This document shows positions 9,389 through 18,525 of a DNA stretch of 64,000 nucleotides, piece after piece. The notes under the pieces are model-generated. The model saw only the letters and a program-made list of their open reading frames with translations. It did not search any database and was not told the DNA's origin. A program made the position numbers and the translations under genes. The stretch is from positions 558,001 to 622,000 of the forward strand of contig OZ244969.1 of assembly GCA_965222725.1 (NCBI GenBank), given 5' to 3'. The stretch is from GCA-2748575 sp965222725. Its GTDB lineage: Bacteria; Pseudomonadota; Gammaproteobacteria; Pseudomonadales; Ketobacteraceae. How positions within the stretch are numbered: position 1 is the stretch's first letter; the number at the start of each line of letters is the position of its first letter.

Positions 9389-10057
9389 CTAGGCGCTAAC
9401 CACCTGAGTTTCAAAGGAAAATCGATTATCCAGGGTGGCTTTTAGCTGATCACCGGGCTGCAACGGGGCCACACCGGCAGGGGTTCCGGTCAGCACCACA
9501 TCCCCGGGCTGCAGGGTAAAGATACCGGACATATGGGCCACCAGTCCGGCAATGGGATAGAGCATCTGCTCACTGTTACCGGATTGACGTACTGTACCGT
9601 TCACCTCCAGGGCCACCTGCAAACCCGTAAGATCTGCAAACTGGTCCGCAGGCACAAAGGGTGTGAGGGGGCAGGCACCATCAAACGCCTTGGCCTGTTC
9701 CCAGGGGTGGCCTTTCTCCTTCAACCGGGACTGCAGATCCCGAAGCGTCAGGTCCAGGCCGATGCCGATACCGGCAATGGCATTCAGCACATCATCTGCT
9801 GAGGCTTTCGTTAACCGTTTGCCAATCAGCAACGCAATTTCCGTTTCGTGATGACATTCCCTCTGATCGGTGGGAATAGCAATGGTAGGCGCAAAGGGCA
9901 CCACGGCAGTGGCAGGCTTGATAAACAATATCGGCGACGTGGGCACCGGATTGTTCAGCTCTTTGGCATGGTCCGCATAGTTGCGCCCTACACACACCAC
10001 TTTACCGGTGGGGAGTTCACAAGGGCTGCCGTCGGTCATCTGATGCTGATAGGTCAT
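9389..10057 (-). CDS. Fumarylacetoacetate hydrolase (FAH) family protein
   Basis: 222 aa, a single FAH domain: KVVCVGRNYADHAKELNN at the N-terminus, the metal-binding ECHHETEIALLIGK (E..E), and VLTGTPAGVAPLQPGD near the C-terminus. The small size resembles YcgM-type acylpyruvate or oxaloacetate tautomerase enzymes rather than true fumarylacetoacetase. It starts 7 bp after the flavoprotein stop at 10065, so the two are probably co-transcribed. Confidence 0.9.
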   Translation of the reverse strand: MTYQHQMTDGSPCELPTGKVVCVGRNYADHAKELNNPVPTSPILFIKPATAVVPFAPTIAIPTDQRECHHETEIALLIGKRLTKASADDVLNAIAGIGIGLDLTLRDLQSRLKEKGHPWEQAKAFDGACPLTPFVPADQFADLTGLQVALEVNGTVRQSGNSEQMLYPIAGLVAHMSGIFTLQPGDVVLTGTPAGVAPLQPGDQLKATLDNRFSFETQVVSA

Positions 10058-10064
10058 AATGCGT

Positions 10065-11465
10065 TTAATCCAGATCGAAAATTTTGCCCGGGTTCATAAT
10101 GCCGTTGGGGTCAAAAATCTGTTTTACGGATTTCATCAAGGCAATTTCCCCGGTACTGCGGGTGTATTGCAGGTAAGGCTTTTTGGTCATACCCACACCG
10201 TGTTCGGCTGACACACTGCCATTGTACTTTTGAACAATATCAAACACCCAGGTATTCACCTGCTTGCACTTGGCAAAAAAGTCTTCTTTAGCCAGGTCAT
10301 TGGGCTTGAGAATATTCAGGTGCAGGTTGCCATCACCAATGTGACCAAACCAGACAATTTCAAAATCGGGGTAATGTTCGCTAACGATCTGATCAATATC
10401 TTCCAGAAAGTCCGGTACTTTGGAAACCGAAACGGAAATATCGTTTTTGTAAGGTGTAAAAACGGAAATGGTTTCGCTGATATCTTCACGTAAACGCCAC
10501 AGGGATTCCACCTGCCCCTGGCTCTGACTCATCACGCCATCCAATACGTAACCGTTTTCCACGCACTCTTCAAACAGCGCCATGGCCTCTTCCACCACGT
10601 CGTCATTCGGGGCTTCAAACTCCAGCAGCGCATAATAGGGCGTGGCTGTTTCAAAGGGACGTTGCACATCGCCACGTGCAGTGACAAGTTGTACCGCTTT
10701 TTCTGAAAAAAACTCAAACGCGGTCAGATCTATCTTGCGCTGAAAGGTACTGAGCACATCCATCACCGCACGAAATTCCGGCACGCCCAATACCAGCACA
10801 TTCAGATTCTTGGGCGCCCGCGCCAGTTTCATGGTGGCTTCGGTGATAAAGCCCAGAGTGCCCTCCGCCCCGATAAACAGATGGCGAAAATCATAACCGG
10901 TGGCGTTTTTTACCAGATCATTATTCAGAGTGAGCACCTCACCCTTACCGGTAACCACGGTAAGCCCTGCCACCCAATCGCGGGTCATGCCATAACGGAT
11001 CACCTTGATACCACCGGCATTAGTGGAAATATTGCCACCCAGCTGACTGGATCCCGCGGAGGCGAAATCCACAGGGTAGAAAAGGCCTTTATCCTCAGCA
11101 AACTGCTGCAGCTGCTCGGTGATCACACCCGCCTGGCAGCGAACCGTGCGGTCAATCTCATTAAACTCAATGATCTGATTCATAGAGTCAAAAGCCACCA
11201 CCACTTCGCCATTGGCAGCCACGGCGGCGGCCGACAAACCAGTACGCCCGCCGGAAGGCACCAGGGCCACTTTGTGCTCATTGGCAAACTGCACAATGGC
11301 CTGCACCTGCCCGGTGGTTTTGGGGAAAACAATGGCAAGGGGCCTGGGTTCATAGATCTTGGTCCAGTCACAACCATACTGCTGCAAGCTGTCCGCATCG
11401 GTTTTGACTTTGTCGTCATCCACTAATGCTTTTAAGCCTTCAATAATTGCTTCTGCCGTTGCCAT
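10065..11465 (-). CDS. FAD-linked oxidase, probable D-2-hydroxyglutarate or D-lactate dehydrogenase
   Basis: 466 aa from the ATG at 11465 (the frame is open to 11651 without family similarity). PCMH-type FAD domain: VPSGGRTGLSAAAV, GSSQLGGNISTNAGG, IGAEGTLGFITEATMKL. C-terminal FAD-oxidase domain: WFGHIGDGNLHLNI with metal-binding His residues, and SAEHGVGMTKK. It is divergent from serA (234-bp gap). SerA can reduce 2-oxoglutarate to D-2-hydroxyglutarate, and D2HG dehydrogenases of this family reoxidise it, so the pairing favours that role. Glycolate or D-lactate oxidase remain alternatives. Confidence 0.88.
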   Translation of the reverse strand: MATAEAIIEGLKALVDDDKVKTDADSLQQYGCDWTKIYEPRPLAIVFPKTTGQVQAIVQFANEHKVALVPSGGRTGLSAAAVAANGEVVVAFDSMNQIIEFNEIDRTVRCQAGVITEQLQQFAEDKGLFYPVDFASAGSSQLGGNISTNAGGIKVIRYGMTRDWVAGLTVVTGKGEVLTLNNDLVKNATGYDFRHLFIGAEGTLGFITEATMKLARAPKNLNVLVLGVPEFRAVMDVLSTFQRKIDLTAFEFFSEKAVQLVTARGDVQRPFETATPYYALLEFEAPNDDVVEEAMALFEECVENGYVLDGVMSQSQGQVESLWRLREDISETISVFTPYKNDISVSVSKVPDFLEDIDQIVSEHYPDFEIVWFGHIGDGNLHLNILKPNDLAKEDFFAKCKQVNTWVFDIVQKYNGSVSAEHGVGMTKKPYLQYTRSTGEIALMKSVKQIFDPNGIMNPGKIFDLD

Positions 11466-11699
11466 AAATTTACCTTTTAAAATCAGAAAGATACTCGATA
11501 CTGCCGTGCCCGACCCGCTAGTCTGCCGTGCCACATGACCGAGCTGTTCACACAGATTCCAATCACATACCGCCACACGCTGCGGGGCCCGCCTATGGCC
11601 TGTAACCACCTTATAAAAGTCGCGCACTCCAGGGGCGAGATATGATACCATAGCGCCCCCTAAATTTTGGTAATTCCTATATTCAGCACAGGAACCATC

Positions 11700-12929
11700 A
11701 TGAGCAAGACATCTCTCGACAAAAGCAAGATTCGCGTTCTGCTTTTAGAAGGCGTGCACCAGACGGCCGTCGACAATTTTGAGAAGAATGGCTACACCAA
11801 CATTGAATATCTCAAAACATCGCTCCCCGAAGACGAACTGAAAGCCAGGATCGCCGATGCACACTTTGTGGGAATTCGCTCCCGCACCCAGCTGACCGAA
11901 GAGATTTTTGAAGCCGCCCAGAAACTGATTGCCGTTGGCTGCTTTTGCATCGGCACCAATCAGGTGGACCTGAACGCGGCGCTGGTTCGTGGTATTCCGG
12001 TGTTCAATGCGCCCTTCTCCAACACCCGCAGCGTTGCTGAACTGGTACTGGCACAGGCGATCCTGTTACTGCGCGGCGTTCCGGAAAAAAATGCCAAGGC
12101 CCACCGGGGCGAGTGGATCAAGTCTGCAGCCAAGTCCTATGAAGTGCGCGGTAAAACCCTGGGCATTGTAGGGTACGGCAATATCGGCTCTCAGCTCAGC
12201 GTACTGGCCGAAGGCCTGGGCATGAAAGTGATTTTCCACGACGTCGTCACCAAACTGCCGCTGGGGAACGCCGCACAGGTGGACTCAATGGAAGAACTGC
12301 TGAACACCGCCGATGTAGTCAGCCTGCACGTGCCCGAAACCAAAGCCACCAAAGACATGATCGGCAAAAAACAGCTGGACCAGATGAAAATGGGCAGCGT
12401 ACTGATCAATGCATCCCGTGGCACGGTAGTGGATATCGACGCACTCACCGACACCCTGACCAGCGGTAAACTGCTGGGCGCCGCCATTGACGTGTTCCCG
12501 GTGGAACCCCGCAGCAACGACGAAGAATTTATGTCCCCCCTGCGCGAATTCGACAACGTGATTCTGACACCGCATGTTGGCGGCAGCACCCAGGAAGCAC
12601 AGGAAAACATCGGCCAGGAAGTTTCCGAGAAGTTTGTCAAATACAGCGACAATGGCTCCACCATTTCCGCGGTTAACTTCCCCGAAGTGGCGCTGCCCAC
12701 TCATGACGATGTACACCGCCTGCTGCATATCCACAAAAACGTTCCCGGTGTACTGACCAAAATCAACACGGTTTTTTCCGAGAACAATATCAATATTGCC
12801 AGCCAGTACCTGCAAACCAATGAGAAGATTGGCTATGTCGTGATTGATGTGGATGCGGAGTACAGTGATATGGCGCTGGAGAAACTGCGCACCGTGGAAG
12901 GCACTATTAAAACCCGGGTGTTGTTCTGA
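11700..12929 (+). CDS. serA: D-3-phosphoglycerate dehydrogenase
   Basis: 409 aa, close to the 410-aa E. coli enzyme; first step of serine synthesis (3-phosphoglycerate to 3-phosphohydroxypyruvate). NAD site GIVGYGNIGSQL (about 155-166), catalytic region INASRGTVVDIDAL, and HVGGSTQEAQENIGQEV containing the catalytic His. The C-terminal ACT domain (GVLTKINTVFSENNINI onward) binds serine for feedback inhibition. ATG 11700 is chosen over 11667 because the product begins MSKTSLDKSK. A strong terminator follows. Confidence 0.97.
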   Translation: MSKTSLDKSKIRVLLLEGVHQTAVDNFEKNGYTNIEYLKTSLPEDELKARIADAHFVGIRSRTQLTEEIFEAAQKLIAVGCFCIGTNQVDLNAALVRGIPVFNAPFSNTRSVAELVLAQAILLLRGVPEKNAKAHRGEWIKSAAKSYEVRGKTLGIVGYGNIGSQLSVLAEGLGMKVIFHDVVTKLPLGNAAQVDSMEELLNTADVVSLHVPETKATKDMIGKKQLDQMKMGSVLINASRGTVVDIDALTDTLTSGKLLGAAIDVFPVEPRSNDEEFMSPLREFDNVILTPHVGGSTQEAQENIGQEVSEKFVKYSDNGSTISAVNFPEVALPTHDDVHRLLHIHKNVPGVLTKINTVFSENNINIASQYLQTNEKIGYVVIDVDAEYSDMALEKLRTVEGTIKTRVLF

Positions 12930-12950
12930 TACGGCATTAATAACCGGCAT

Positions 12951-12978
12951 AAAAAAGCCCGCTCATGCGGGCTTTTTT
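12951..12978. terminator. Bidirectional rho-independent terminator
   Basis: AAAAAAGCCCGC, loop TCAT, GCGGGCTTTTTT: a 12-nt stem with A and T runs on both sides. It sits between the convergent serA (+) and outer-membrane protein (-) genes and can serve both. Confidence 0.92.
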
Positions 12979-12998
12979 AATGGCTTGAATTTTTCAGA

Positions 12999-13616
12999 TT
13001 AAAACGTAAACGTCATATAAAGGCCTGCGCCACTGCCGTCAAATTCCAGGTCAACGTTTTCCGGCTGGTATTCGATTTTGGTATAGCGCAAACCAAAACC
13101 GACGGTAGGGGATATTTTGTATTCACCATGGAGCAGGTAACCGGTGGCATCATCAAAAGACACATCCCCGGACACATCATCTTCCAGCTCCACATTGGTA
13201 TGCTGAGTGAGGCCGACGCCAAAACGCCACTTGTCAGACCCCAACAACATAATGGCTTCCAGTGGAACGCGATTAAAACTGACATCGCCATTGGAGGCAA
13301 AAATCCCACCAAACAAATAGCCCGCCTGCAATCGAATCGCCAGATCCGATGCGGGATAGCCCAGCTCAACGCCGCCGAACAGGTGGAAGCCTTCACCGGC
13401 CTTTACTTTTTCAGAATCCTCGTCCCCGTCATAATATTCCACTTCGTACTCAGCCAGAGTATCACCGCCAAAATTCATACCAATGCCCAGTACCGGCTTG
13501 ATATAGCTGGTAGGAGCAGAGACTGGCGTGGAGTTACTGATATCGGGGTTGGCAAAGGCGAGAGAGGAACCGAAAATGGCACTCCCGGCCAACCCAATGA
13601 GAAGCGATTTTTTCAT
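12999..13616 (-). CDS. Outer-membrane beta-barrel protein
   Basis: 205 aa. Signal peptide MKKSLLIGLAGSAIFGSSLA, then alternating beta-strand pattern and acidic loops (YYDGDEDSEK), ending in the outer-membrane insertion signature ...LYMTFTF with terminal Phe. The size suits an 8-stranded barrel of the OmpX/YfaZ type. The specific role is unknown. Confidence 0.8.
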   Translation of the reverse strand: MKKSLLIGLAGSAIFGSSLAFANPDISNSTPVSAPTSYIKPVLGIGMNFGGDTLAEYEVEYYDGDEDSEKVKAGEGFHLFGGVELGYPASDLAIRLQAGYLFGGIFASNGDVSFNRVPLEAIMLLGSDKWRFGVGLTQHTNVELEDDVSGDVSFDDATGYLLHGEYKISPTVGFGLRYTKIEYQPENVDLEFDGSGAGLYMTFTF

Positions 13617-13766
13617 TGGTTACATCCTTGATAAAGTCGATTAAACGGCGAAATTATAACCAGCTTTGATAAAAACGGTAGAATCTTTTGGTAACGGTTC
13701 GTTAACATAGCTCATCAATAGAGTAGCAGCCAATCTTCTAAGGCCATTCAGCAAAGGAGCACCGCC

Positions 13767-14564
13767 ATGAGCCAGACCGAGCAGGAAATAAGAACAGCAT
13801 TGATTACCGGCGCATCCGCGGGCATCGGGCAGGAGTTTGCCCGGGTGTTCGCCGAAAACGGGTTCGATGTGATTCTGGTGGCAAGACGCGAAGACAAGCT
13901 CCAGGAAACCGCCAGCGAAATCAAAGCACAATTCGGCCAGCTGGCCCATGTCATCGCCGTTGACCTTGCAGACCCCGGCGCACCGGAGCGCATCCATGAA
14001 CAGGTCAAGCAAAAAGGACTGCGTGTGGATGCCCTGGTGAATAACGCAGGCTATGCGCTGAATAAAGGATTTCTTGAAGCAGACTGGCAGGAGCACGCGG
14101 ACTTTATTCTGGTATTAAATACATCCATGGTGCAACTCTGCTATCTGTTTGGCAAAGACATGCGGGATAACGGCTACGGCCGTATAATCAATATTGCATC
14201 CGTTGCCGCCTTTTCACCTCAGATGAAAGGTAATCTGTATGGTGCTGCCAAGTCCTTTGTGCTGGACTTTACCCAGGCGCTGGATCTTGAGGTACGGGAA
14301 CATAATATCTACTGCACCGCCCTTTGCCCCGGATTTACCTATAGCGAATTTCACGATGTGATGGGTGTGCGCTCCAACGTCAGCCGCCTGCCCCGGTTTC
14401 TATGGATGGATGCAGCCACAGTTGCGAGAGAAGGCTACGACGCAGTGATGGAAGGTAAAACGGTTTATATCAATGGCCTGGTTAATCAGGGAGTGTCGCA
14501 GCTGATGTCCCATATGCCGCTGTCCATCAAGCAGTTTATTGCCAAGCAGCAGGGGATTATTTAA
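13767..14564 (+). CDS. Short-chain dehydrogenase/reductase (SDR)
   Basis: 265 aa classical SDR: cofactor site TGASAGIGQEFA (about 16-27), NNAG motif (VNNAGYALNKG), catalytic Ser in NIASVAAFSP, and the YxxxK motif in YGAAKSF. The basic residues RREDK after strand 2 suggest NADP(H). Substrate unknown. It is the last plus-strand chromosomal gene before the array. Confidence 0.93.
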   Translation: MSQTEQEIRTALITGASAGIGQEFARVFAENGFDVILVARREDKLQETASEIKAQFGQLAHVIAVDLADPGAPERIHEQVKQKGLRVDALVNNAGYALNKGFLEADWQEHADFILVLNTSMVQLCYLFGKDMRDNGYGRIINIASVAAFSPQMKGNLYGAAKSFVLDFTQALDLEVREHNIYCTALCPGFTYSEFHDVMGVRSNVSRLPRFLWMDAATVAREGYDAVMEGKTVYINGLVNQGVSQLMSHMPLSIKQFIAKQQGII

Positions 14565-14647
14565 CGATTTGGCTGGTGTACTGAAGTGAGCGTTTTTTGG
14601 GATATGCAGGCTTGATGTGTTAACTGGCTGTCAGGCATCAATTGAGC

Positions 14648-15103
14648 TCAGCCAAACAAAGCTGACACCAGCTTTTGCCCAAATGCAAGCTGGCTCTTTA
14701 TATAGCCGCAATACTTTGGCAAATCATCGCCAACATCATTTACTCTGGAATCGTAGAAGATGTGAAGAGATGCCTCAGGCACAAGCGACTTATCATCAAT
14801 GTTCTGGCTGGGGACAATAATTGTTTTTAGCATAGGAAATATTCTTAGATATTCTATAGCAATATGATTACAGGACACACATGACCCTCTTTGTAATATT
14901 GGAGGGAATTTCTGGGCCTTGTAATGCAAACCAGCACTCTTTGGCATCACCACATCCCTGGAGCTGAATAGCGTTATATCTGCATACGGGGCGCAATTTA
15001 CCCTTTGGCAGATGGTGCAGTGACAGAAAGCTCTGAAAAGAGGCCGACCTTTTATTTCATAGCTAACTTCACCACAAGGGCAATGCACATTAACCTTATT
15101 CAT
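14648..15103 (-). CDS. GFA-family (CENP-V/GFA fold) zinc protein
   Basis: 151 aa. VHCPCGEVSYEI at the N-terminus, then CHCTICQR and a later CVSCNHIAIEYLRIFP segment; these Cys residues match the zinc sites of the glutathione-dependent formaldehyde-activating/CENP-V fold. It is oriented like the cassette genes and starts next to a decayed attC (15116-15169), but I see no attC at its 3' end. It may be the oldest cassette, now fixed, or the first chromosomal gene. Confidence 0.8.
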   Translation of the reverse strand: MNKVNVHCPCGEVSYEIKGRPLFRAFCHCTICQRVNCAPYADITLFSSRDVVMPKSAGLHYKAQKFPPILQRGSCVSCNHIAIEYLRIFPMLKTIIVPSQNIDDKSLVPEASLHIFYDSRVNDVGDDLPKYCGYIKSQLAFGQKLVSALFG

Positions 15104-15115
15104 GGTTCTTCCTTA

Positions 15116-15169
15116 TTAGCCATAAAGCATCAACTATGCCGCCAGGCGCCAGGTTGAAATCTGTTTTTA
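15116..15169 (-). repeat. Decayed attC-like site at the distal array end
   Basis: The core GCCGCCAGGCG and the right arm CAGGTTGAA match the attC consensus of this array. The outer arms are mutated (TATTAG...TTTTTATA instead of TAACAC...TTGTTA). It is placed exactly where an attC would close the cassette carrying the gene at 15235. Confidence 0.55.
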
Positions 15170-15234
15170 TACTAACCCGCTGCGTTTAGTGAGCTATTAT
15201 TGATGGCAACACTTCAGACATCGACTAAAGTAAA

Positions 15235-15516
15235 TCACCAGCATTTATCAATGGATGATTGAAACTGTTTTACCAATTCAAGACACTCGCTTTCCCAACC
15301 ATTATACTTCGCAACTTCTTGCAGGTTGGATACATTAGAAAAAAGATCAATTATTCTTTCCGGACTAGATAAATACCCCGTTTTCTCTAATGAGAGTATA
15401 TTTTCCTTCAGAAGTATAAGAATTTCTTCAGTGTTTTCTGATCCAAAATCAGCAGACGCTGATCCGTGAATAAACCGGACCAAACTTTTAAGAACAACTA
15501 TCATATCTTCTTCCAT
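15235..15516 (-). CDS. Small hypothetical cassette protein
   Basis: 93 aa, helical, acidic, no signal or membrane segment; no family recognised. It lies between two decayed attC sites, so it is probably an old cassette gene. Confidence 0.55.
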   Translation of the reverse strand: MEEDMIVVLKSLVRFIHGSASADFGSENTEEILILLKENILSLEKTGYLSSPERIIDLFSNVSNLQEVAKYNGWESECLELVKQFQSSIDKCW

Positions 15517-15551
15517 AGAATGCGCCTCTGCGAGAAGAACATCTGAAATAT

Positions 15552-15603
15552 ATCATACTTAGGAAAACTGCGCTGTCGGGCGTCAGGTTGACTTGCTTGT
15601 TAG
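15552..15603 (-). repeat. Decayed attC site next to IS30 copy 1
   Basis: CATACTTAGGAAAACTG, CGCTGTCGGGCG, TCAGGTTGACTTGCTTGTTAG: the attC layout is intact, but the loop (GTCG) and left arm differ from the array consensus and the stems pair imperfectly. The next feature to the right is IS30 copy 1, which starts 5 bp further on. Confidence 0.7.
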
Positions 15604-15607
15604 AGAA

Positions 15608-16690
15608 CTTGGATTCATATACTAAGTGCAACGCGCCTCGCCAATAGAAAGGCAAGGTGGGATAATCCCGGTTTTTTACTCCCGCCAAGAAGTGAGAAAC
15701 CATGAAAGACTATACCCACCTTACCCTAGAAGAAAGATACCTGCTTGGGCATTACAAATCAAAGGATACCTCCATATCAGAGATTGCCAGGATACTGGGC
15801 AGAAACAAGGGAACGATATCGCGTGAGATAAACCGGAACAGCTGCCACAGAACCGACGGGGCCTATCGCCCCACAAAGGCTGACGCTCGCGCAATGTCTC
15901 GCAGGAGTCGAACGAGAAGGTATTGGCAGCATACCAAGAAGGAATGGGATTTAGTAACAAATAAGCTTAAAAAGCTCTGGAGCCCAGAACAGATCTCAAT
16001 TCGCTTCAAAAAAGACAAAACCCTGGATATCAGCCATGAAACGATTTATCGCTATATCTGGGAGGACAAGAAGTATGGTGGCAAGCTGTATCTGTACCTC
16101 AGACAAGCATACAAATTGCGCCGCAAACGCCACAACAGCAAGGATAGTCGCGGCAGGAAGGCTGGCAAGCGCATGATTGAAGACCGCCCAAAACATATAG
16201 AACTCCGTCGTAAAATCGGTCACTGGGAAATTGACACTGTTTTGGGAAAAGGATCTAAAGACTGCATTGTAACGCTCGTGGAGCGAAAATACGGCTATAC
16301 ACTGATCGGGAAACTCGAGGACAGGACAACTGAGTCGTTGAACAGGAGAGTTATTGCTTTAATCGATCGTCACATTGATAGATTCGAATCTATTACTGCC
16401 GACAACGGTACTGAGTTTAATCAGTATGAAGAGATTGAAGAAAAGACAGGTACAACTTTTTACTTTGCCAATCCTTACCACTCCTGGGAACGAGGAACGA
16501 ATGAAAATACAAATGGTTTAATAAGGCAGTACTTACCAAAGGGGCAAAGCATGGCTACACTCACTCAGGCACAATGTAACGCTATCGCCAATGAACTCAA
16601 TAGAAGACCACGAAAAAGATTAAATGGTTTAACACCAGAGGAGGCATTTTATGGTTAATCAAAATCGTTGCACTTCGGGGTTGAAGTCAG
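15608..16690 (+). mobile_element. IS30-family insertion sequence, copy 1 (1083 bp)
   Basis: The boundaries come from comparison with copy 2 (44394-47133), which is identical in length once its nested insert is removed. The ends carry imperfect inverted repeats sharing AAGTGCAAC about 16 nt in. Unlike copy 2, its flanks (AGAA left, GTTA right) do not form a target duplication, which suggests recombination or deletion next to it. It carries one transposase gene. Confidence 0.88.
15702..16658 (+). CDS. IS30-family transposase (copy 1, intact)
   Basis: 318 aa. N-terminal IS30 helix-turn-helix (LTLEERYLLGHYKSKDTSIS), then a DDE integrase core: IDTVLGKGSKDCIVTLVERK (D), ITADNGTEFNQYEEI (D), and YHSWERGTNENTNGLIRQYL (E). 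A GAAGTGAGAAACC stretch precedes the ATG. This is the only complete IS30 transposase in the window. Confidence 0.93.
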   Translation: MKDYTHLTLEERYLLGHYKSKDTSISEIARILGRNKGTISREINRNSCHRTDGAYRPTKADARAMSRRSRTRRYWQHTKKEWDLVTNKLKKLWSPEQISIRFKKDKTLDISHETIYRYIWEDKKYGGKLYLYLRQAYKLRRKRHNSKDSRGRKAGKRMIEDRPKHIELRRKIGHWEIDTVLGKGSKDCIVTLVERKYGYTLIGKLEDRTTESLNRRVIALIDRHIDRFESITADNGTEFNQYEEIEEKTGTTFYFANPYHSWERGTNENTNGLIRQYLPKGQSMATLTQAQCNAIANELNRRPRKRLNGLTPEEAFYG

Positions 16691-16691
16691 G

Positions 16692-17072
16692 TTAACTCGA
16701 ACAATTATTCCAATCCATTGACAGGTACATGTAAAATGCAACAGATATGTGTACTCTAACTATATAATCCATAAACAATATTTTTTGATTTTCATTTGTA
16801 GCCCTTAACATTCCACTCGGGTATAAGCTACCTGTTATCTTGGTATTGATTATATACCTACAAATTATCGAAATAAGCATTAACATCATACCAAATAACA
16901 ATATCACCCTCATTGGGTTTTTAAAATCACACCCAAAAATAGCCAAGGCATTAACAAATAAATATAAGTCACCACTAGGGCCCAAACAGATCACTTGAAG
17001 AGCAAAGAAAATGAGCGCTAATCCCCATGCAAAATTAGATACTCTCTCAACTTGCTTATTGATTCCTTTCAC
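16692..17072 (-). CDS. Cassette membrane protein, three or four TM segments
   Basis: 126 aa with hydrophobic segments near residues 14-30, 36-48, 54-72 and 105-118. No family recognised. The stop codon lies 2 bp from the IS30 copy 1 end, so the attC that should follow it has been lost or replaced by the IS. Confidence 0.65.
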   Translation of the reverse strand: MKGINKQVERVSNFAWGLALIFFALQVICLGPSGDLYLFVNALAIFGCDFKNPMRVILLFGMMLMLISIICRYIINTKITGSLYPSGMLRATNENQKILFMDYIVRVHISVAFYMYLSMDWNNCSS

Positions 17073-17138
17073 GATGAATACCCTTAAAACATAACACTTG
17101 GATAAATTGCGCCGCCAGGCGTCAATTTGATGCCTTTG

Positions 17139-17528
17139 TTAGGCAAATTCTGGTATTTCACAATGATTTACTATGTGATCCATAATTTTCTCCGCCCTCT
17201 CTTCAGTGATCAACTTGAAATTCACATGACTATCTAGATAAGCTAGGAGAAATATAATTTCAAAATTTGGTTCTTCATCTGGCAACGATCTCTTTGAGTC
17301 TTCCTCAATACGCTTAAAGACATAATCGTAGGTTTCCTTGATCATTTTATCGTCTTTAATTCTTCTTTTCATTCCTGCTAATGCCGGAGCCAAATTCAAC
17401 ATTTCCATCTGCTTCTCTTCAAAGGAAAGATCGTCGTATTCCTCTTCATGGAGCAAACTGAATGCAATTCTCAATGCACCTATAGCCTCTTTAGCCCAAA
17501 GCTCATTTCTATTTGGTAATCTTGACAT
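17139..17528 (-). CDS. Hypothetical cassette protein
   Basis: 129 aa, helical and acidic, soluble; a run of charged residues near 28-40 (EEEYDDLSFEEKQ). Family unknown. The stop is inside attC 17092-17141. Confidence 0.65.
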   Translation of the reverse strand: MSRLPNRNELWAKEAIGALRIAFSLLHEEEYDDLSFEEKQMEMLNLAPALAGMKRRIKDDKMIKETYDYVFKRIEEDSKRSLPDEEPNFEIIFLLAYLDSHVNFKLITEERAEKIMDHIVNHCEIPEFA

Positions 17529-17632
17529 ATATTAATCACGCATGACCATTGGCTGCCTAACACTTGGGTAACCTGCGCCGCCAGGCGTCAGGTTGAACCT
17601 TTTGTTAGAGCATTTTGCCCACACATACAATA

Positions 17633-18013
17633 CTAGGCAATGACACATTCATATACCCCAAAGAGCGCTAATATAAGAAGCACAAGCAAAAGTATCATGT
17701 CTTTATACTTTCTGCTCCGTTTAGCTTCCGCAAAGCTCGTTTCTATTGGTTTGCAATAATATGCAGACAAATAGTAAATCGATGTCATTATTGTTAGGAA
17801 TACTATTGTTGGAACCCAGGAACTTAGCAGTAACGAGCCAATTAATACCAACGGAACACCAAAATTTATTAATTGCCATAGCGTATTCCGATACCTACCA
17901 GGAAAATAAAAAAGCTTTCCACACCTATTACACCTTGCGGGAGATGATGGATCCGAATTAGCAAAGCTAATTATTGGTATATTTTTATTACCACATGATG
18001 GACACGACTTCAT
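17633..18013 (-). CDS. Zinc-ribbon membrane protein (cassette)
   Basis: 126 aa. N-terminal CPSCGN and CNRCGK pairs form a zinc ribbon (about residues 4-31), followed by three hydrophobic segments (48-64, 67-84, 107-124). Function unknown. Closed by attC 17558. Confidence 0.7.
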   Translation of the reverse strand: MKSCPSCGNKNIPIISFANSDPSSPARCNRCGKLFYFPGRYRNTLWQLINFGVPLVLIGSLLLSSWVPTIVFLTIMTSIYYLSAYYCKPIETSFAEAKRSRKYKDMILLLVLLILALFGVYECVIA

Positions 18014-18026
18014 AATTGCTTTGCTC

Positions 18027-18076
18027 TAACACCACGGTGTGCTGCGCCGCCAGGCGTCAGTACGACCGATTTGTTA
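18027..18076 (-). repeat. Atypical attC site
   Basis: CGCCGCCAGGCG is intact, but the outer arms (CCACGGTGTGCTG on the left, TCAGTACGACCG on the right) differ from all other sites, and the right half does not pair fully with the left. Probably a diverged or hybrid site. Confidence 0.8.
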
Positions 18077-18220
18077 TGTTAACACAGATCATTTAGCCCT
18101 ATTTACTGACATTTTTGGCTTACGAGCGGTTAACTTTAGATATAACAGCATATTAAATATATAATTGAGCTAGTGAACTGCGACAATCCCCAGCAGGTTT
18201 GCTAATGATTATATTATATA

Positions 18221-18412
18221 TTAACTTTCCGAGCGCTCATCTTTCGAATACTTTCCAATTGCAAACCTTAGAACAAACATAAGACCAACGGCTACTCCTA
18301 CAGCAACCCACTCATTTTCTAACTGTTGCCTGCCAAACCCATAGACAATCCCAGCTAACACCAACGCAGCTAATTCAAGGTATCCTTTCCTAATTCGCTC
18401 TTTACGCAACAC
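18221..18412 (-). CDS. Small two-TM cassette protein
   Basis: 63 aa: basic start (MLRKERIRKGY), a hydrophobic segment at about 11-27, a short QQLENEW linker, a second segment at about 35-50, and a charged tail. No family. Positions 18077-18220 downstream in the same cassette hold no gene. Confidence 0.55.
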   Translation of the reverse strand: MLRKERIRKGYLELAALVLAGIVYGFGRQQLENEWVAVGVAVGLMFVLRFAIGKYSKDERSES

Positions 18413-18525
18413 ATCTATTCCCCTTCAGAGACGGCTCACTCGACGAATAGCGCGAGCGCTTGAAACATAACACCTAGGTAACCTGCGCCGCCAGGCGTCA
18501 GGTTGACCTGTTTGTTAGAACAATT

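Noticed and set aside
12999..13616. Cassette origin for the outer-membrane protein gene
   Set aside because: No attC nearby, and the gene shares a terminator region with serA; it is chromosomal.
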